From JBBRHH01 sp963788015 (GTDB taxonomy: Bacteria; Planctomycetota; Phycisphaerae; Tepidisphaerales; Tepidisphaeraceae): a stretch of DNA of 64,000 nucleotides. Within the stretch, counting starts at the first letter, position 1; each line of letters starts with the position of its first letter. Location: assembly GCA_963788015.1 (NCBI GenBank), contig CAWBEY010000005.1:248001-312000 (forward strand), in the 5' to 3' direction. Of this stretch, positions 60,487 through 64,000 are shown in pieces. The notes beneath the pieces are model-generated. The model did no database searches and had not been told where the DNA came from. It saw only the letters and a list, made by a program, of their open reading frames with translations. The position numbers and the translations under genes are program-made.

Positions 60487-62246
60487 GGAAGGGCTATGAG
60501 TTTGGGCGGGCAGGACGAAGGCGTGCCATGTGTCGCCGCTGGCTTCGGGGAGTGCCCAGAATTCTTTCCACGGGTCCGGGAGCGCGGGTGGGGGTTGGTG
60601 GAGGGCTTGTTTGACGAGAACGACTTTTGGATGATCGGTTTCGGGAGGATAGTTGAGGGTGTCAGGGTCGATCCAGCCGGTGACGCGGTTGAGGTAGATG
60701 GAGAGATCGACCGAGGCGCGCTGGCCCTTGGGGAGGGAGGTATATAAATCGGCTGTGGGGTAATTTTGCCAGATCAGCTGCGCGAGGGGCGCATTTTGCT
60801 GCGGCCGCCGACGGTGTTGCGATAGCCGAGTTCGATGAGGGTGACGACCAGGAGCATGAGAAAGATGGTGTAAAGAAAGGTGCCCGGTTTGCGAAGAAGG
60901 TGAGCGCGGAGGCCAAGTGCTCCGATGACGAGCGCACTCGCGATGGCGGCGGCGGCGAAGGAGGGGGAGAACCAGGGGCGGTGGTCGAGGGTGGTCAGGC
61001 TCTTGATTCGGCCGGCCGCGCCCAGGATTGGAAGCGCCAGGGCGACGAGGATGAGCGTGGTCCAGTGGAGCCAGCCAAACCAGTCGCGCTTGGCGGAGGC
61101 GGGACGGTGGGCGAGATAGATTTTGGCGCAGCGTGCGGTGAGGACGGCCGCGGGAGCGATGAGGGGGAGGAGGTAGCGGTCTTTTCGATCCTTGAAGCAG
61201 GTCATGATGACGACGGGAACCAGGACAAGAAAGAGGAGATAGACGTAGCGATCTGAAGTTTGAGGATCCGCGTCAGTGGGTTTGCGCAGGGCGTCGCGGG
61301 CGGCGAGATAAAGGCCGCCAAACCAGAACAAGAGCCAGGGGAAGAGCATGACGATGAGGAACGGGACATAAACCAGTCGCGGATCGGAGCGGTCGGGGGC
61401 GTCGGTGCCGGTCACTTCCTTGAGCCAGGTCTGCCACTGTGCGGAGGGGTTTTGGAGATAGGTGGCGAGATACCAGGGAGTGGCGATGAGAAAAAAGGCG
61501 ATGATGCCGGTGGCCAGGGCGGGCGCGATGCGGCGATGGTTTCGTTGCAAAGCGGTGGCTTTACGCGATTTGCGCCAGAGTTGCCAGACGATTAACGGGG
61601 CCAATGTTTGAACGAAACAGACCGGCCCTTTGCTCATGAAGGCCAAGCCGAGTGCGATGCCAGCGCCGATGCTGCCGAGCCAGATTCGGCGTTGAAAGAT
61701 GACCACTGCGATGAAAGCGTTTGCAGTGATGACCCAGAGCATGAGGGGAACGTCGGTGAGCGTGACCTGGGCGAAGCGGATGAATTGGTAGCTGCTGGCG
61801 GCGATGAGGGCGGCGATGACGCCCAGACTGGCTCCGCCAACAGAACGGCCAAGGGAGTAGACGCCCAGGAGTGCGAGGCAGGCTTGAAGCAAGGCCGGCC
61901 AGCGCGCTTCCAGAGCAAGGCGGCGGAAGGCGGAGTCGCGGATGGCGGGGTCGCGGCTTGAGCAGTCGTGGACGGTGCGGGGAGAGATCGCCCAAGCGGT
62001 AATCCAGGCGGCGAGTGGGGGCTTTTTGGTGCGAGGGAGGCCTTCTAAAGTTGGGAAGAGCCAGTGGCCGTCGCGGCGCATTTCGAGGGCGGTGGCGATG
62101 TTGAGGTTTTCCAGAGTGCGGCCCATTTCGCGAGTGGGCAGGACTGGAAGCACGACGACAAACAGCAGAGCCATCACGAGCAAGACCGACAGCAACGGGC
62201 GGTGGGGGGCGGGATCAATTCCGACGGCGGGATCATTCACTGGCAA
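60481..62246 (-). CDS. GT39/ArnT-like glycosyltransferase B
   Basis: About 588 residues, TTG start at 62246. Signatures: LPTREMGRTLENLNIATALE in the first loop, TLEGLPRTKKPPLAAWITAW (KPPL motif), LTDVPLMLWVITANAFIAVV, and the late FKDRKDRYLLPLIAPAAVLT. A frame break near 60788 truncates the frame at 60774. Bridging it gives LAQLIWQNYPTADLYTSLPK and about 95 further residues ending at a TAA at 60483-60481. Its stop codon abuts that of gene A on the other strand. Same general role as gene A; substrate unknown. Confidence 0.84.
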
Positions 62247-62343
62247 TGGACTCCAAACGTGTACGCGTTATCTTGCAACCTTGATTGGTCCGACCAACCT
62301 CTGCGCAGGACAGTCGGCTGAAACCGGAAAGAGAGCATACGAT

Positions 62344-63192
62344 TTGGCTGATCAATCTCCACTGCGACCGGTCAACAGGGGGCGCTGGCGACTGCTTGTG
62401 TTGGCCCTGGCGGTCGTGGCGGCGGCGGTTTGCTATGACGGGGCGGTGAGACGGCCAACGGGATTTGCGGTGGGGACGGCGTTCAATGGGACGGTTTCCC
62501 GTGCTCCATCGGCCGGGGCGGGGAGGTTTAGGATTGGTACATTTAATATTGATTCGGGGAAGGGGTTGGATGGAAAGGTGGATGTAAGCCGGGCGGGGAA
62601 TCAGATCATGGGGTGCGATTTTGTGGGGCTGATGGAGGTGCGGGGGGCAAGTCTGGGGGAGCGGCGGACGCAGGCGCAGTTGCTGGGGGAGCAGGCGGGG
62701 CTTTCCTGGCTTTATCTGCCGTCAGAGCGGCGGTGGTGGCATGATGACTTTGGGAATGCGGCTTTGAGCAGGTTTCCGGTGACGCAGTGGGAGCGGATTC
62801 AGATTTCGCCGACGGGCGGGGGGAGCAACCGGAACATGGCGTTGATTACTTTTGAAGTGGGAGGCAGGACGGTGCGGGCGGTGGTGACGCACCTGGCGCG
62901 CCATGACGAGAATGCCCCGCAGCTTTCGGCCGTCATTGGGATGTTTCGGGCACTGGAGGTGCCGGCGGTTTTGCTGGGTGATCTGAATATCAGCGATGAC
63001 AATCCGCAGATTCGGGAGTTGCAGAAAACGCCTGGCGTGGTGGACGCGGTGAGCACGCTGCCGGCGCAGGAGCGGGCCGGGCACGTGGATTGGATTTTCT
63101 TGCGGGGGCTGCGGTGCGTGAAGGCGGGGCGGGAGGACAAGGCGGTTTCGGATCATCCTTTCTACTGGGCGGACGTGGAATGGCCGGAGTGA
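62344..63192 (+). CDS. Endonuclease/exonuclease/phosphatase (EEP) family protein
   Basis: About 282 residues. A membrane anchor or signal (LLVLALAVVAAAVCYDGAV) precedes an EEP domain with FRIGTFNIDSGKG (Asn), VGLMEVRGASLGE (Glu), VVTHLARHDENAPQ, VLLGDLNISDDNP (Asp and Asn) and the final SDHPFYWADV (Asp-His). So the fold's metal and catalytic positions are complete. The likely start is TTG 62344 with GGAAAGAGAG upstream; no ATG fits. Exported EEP proteins include nucleases and phosphodiesterases; which this is cannot be told. It diverges from glycosyltransferase B. Confidence 0.85.
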   Translation: MADQSPLRPVNRGRWRLLVLALAVVAAAVCYDGAVRRPTGFAVGTAFNGTVSRAPSAGAGRFRIGTFNIDSGKGLDGKVDVSRAGNQIMGCDFVGLMEVRGASLGERRTQAQLLGEQAGLSWLYLPSERRWWHDDFGNAALSRFPVTQWERIQISPTGGGSNRNMALITFEVGGRTVRAVVTHLARHDENAPQLSAVIGMFRALEVPAVLLGDLNISDDNPQIRELQKTPGVVDAVSTLPAQERAGHVDWIFLRGLRCVKAGREDKAVSDHPFYWADVEWPE

Positions 63193-63195
63193 GGC

Positions 63196-64000
63196 TTACT
63201 TGCCGGCGGCGATTTTCCAGAGATGACTTTCGGTGCGAATAAAGAGCGTGTTGTCGGCGACGGCGTACGAGGCGAGGGAGCGTTCCCCCAGATCGTTTTC
63301 GGCCAGTTGCTCGAAAGACTTGGCAGCCTTGACGACGAAGCCGGCCCCTTCTTCGTTTTGGAAATAGACGCGGCCTTCGGCGGAAACGGGGGAGGCGGAA
63401 TAGTTGCCGCCGAGACGATGGGTCCAGTGGATTTTGCCGGTTTCGGCGTCGGCGCAATTTGCGACGCCGATATCGGAGACGTAATACAATTCATCCCCCA
63501 CAACGAGGGTGGAAGGGGTGGTGGGAGCGGCTTTGCGGATGGTCCATGGGACGTTGGTGTCGGTGACGTCGCCGCTCGCGCCGGCGGGCTTGATGGCGTA
63601 GAGAATTGGTGAGTCGAAGCCTGAACTGAGATACAGAAGGCCGTGTGCATAGACGGGGCGGGGGACGACAGAATAGCCTTCGCCGTAGCGGACGCGCCAA
63701 TATTCCTTGCCGTTGGCGGGGTTGTAGGCGGCGACGAAACCGCTGCCGGGGCTGATCAGCTGTTTGATATTGGCGGCTTCGATGAGAAGCGGGGTGCAGA
63801 AGGAGAAGGTTTTTCGCGCCTTGGAGTTACGGGGCGTTTTCCATTTGATGTCGCCGGTTTTGGCGTCGAGGGCGACGACAAACGGCGCGGAGAGGCCGTC
63901 GCAGTTGAAGATGAGGAGATCGTCGACCAGGACGGGCGAGCCGCCGTTGCCGTGAACGGGAGGATATTTAAGGCTGGTCTGCCGCCAGAGGATTTTGCCG
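63196..64000 (-). CDS. PQQ-like beta-propeller repeat protein, C-terminal part
   Basis: A continuous open frame runs from the window edge to the stop at 63196, giving about 267 residues. Repeated propeller blades are visible: FVVALDAKTGDIKWKTP, FVAAYNPANGKEYWRVRYGE and ANCADAETGKIHWTHRLGG, each with the W-containing PQQ-blade motif. The N-terminus is outside the window. Such proteins are usually exported in planctomycetes and structural rather than quinone enzymes. It ends 3 bp from the EEP gene stop, tail to tail. Confidence 0.88.
   Translation of the reverse strand, partial: GKILWRQTSLKYPPVHGNGGSPVLVDDLLIFNCDGLSAPFVVALDAKTGDIKWKTPRNSKARKTFSFCTPLLIEAANIKQLISPGSGFVAAYNPANGKEYWRVRYGEGYSVVPRPVYAHGLLYLSSGFDSPILYAIKPAGASGDVTDTNVPWTIRKAAPTTPSTLVVGDELYYVSDIGVANCADAETGKIHWTHRLGGNYSASPVSAEGRVYFQNEEGAGFVVKAAKSFEQLAENDLGERSLASYAVADNTLFIRTESHLWKIAAGK

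Overview
The window reads as a high-GC Gram-negative chromosome segment, most likely from a planctomycete (Planctomycetota, possibly Phycisphaerae). That placement is inferred from gene content: an outer-membrane channel and Tat- and Sec-exported proteins, DUF2231, FG-GAP and PQQ-propeller proteins, a ThuA-like protein, a PolX-PHP polymerase and a T/Q/P-rich ABC permease. I see no rRNA, tRNA or CRISPR array. At least 35 single-base frame breaks interrupt otherwise well-conserved genes, including essential dnaG. Most are therefore probably sequencing or assembly indels, and each affected gene is given here as one CDS with its breaks noted.

Layout. 1-8.0 kb: frr (partial)-pyrH, a Rieske/DUF2231 pair, an HtrA protease followed by a PDZ pseudo-protease, polX and a metallo-beta-lactamase-fold hydrolase. 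8.3-15.4 kb (minus strand): rpoD with dnaG upstream, then accC, accB and an Xaa-Pro peptidase. 15.7-17.4 kb: a scar region with a PLD-domain gene cut off where its helicase part should begin, an 11-bp minisatellite and an IS91-type transposase remnant. 17.7-27.4 kb: carbohydrate and envelope genes (GT39-like protein, polysaccharide pyruvyl transferase, GH57 enzyme, FG-GAP protein, GH28 enzyme) and a large secreted coiled-coil repeat protein.

28.1-48.5 kb is a nitrogen-scavenging island. It holds allophanate hydrolase, a putative outer-membrane channel, a BMP-type ABC transporter (lipoprotein, two permeases, double ATPase), biuret hydrolase, a second related cysteine hydrolase, a cupin, ureE, ureF, ureG, the complete urea transporter urtABCDE, ureD and a fused urease gamma-beta subunit. 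The genes fit uptake of biuret-like ureides and urea and their conversion to ammonia through allophanate (BiuH, AtzF) and through urease. The urease catalytic alpha subunit (ureC) is missing where it should follow.

48.6-64 kb: a NarL-type two-component system, a GT4-like glycosyltransferase, a three-gene ABC exporter, rpsU, a thioesterase, a ThuA-like protein, a response regulator, two tail-to-tail GT39-like transferases, an EEP-family hydrolase and the end of a PQQ-propeller protein. By eye the plus strand changes sharply from C-rich to G-rich near 16.27 kb and again near 48.5 kb, exactly where the PLD gene and the urease operon are cut short. Both points are candidate rearrangement or misassembly junctions.
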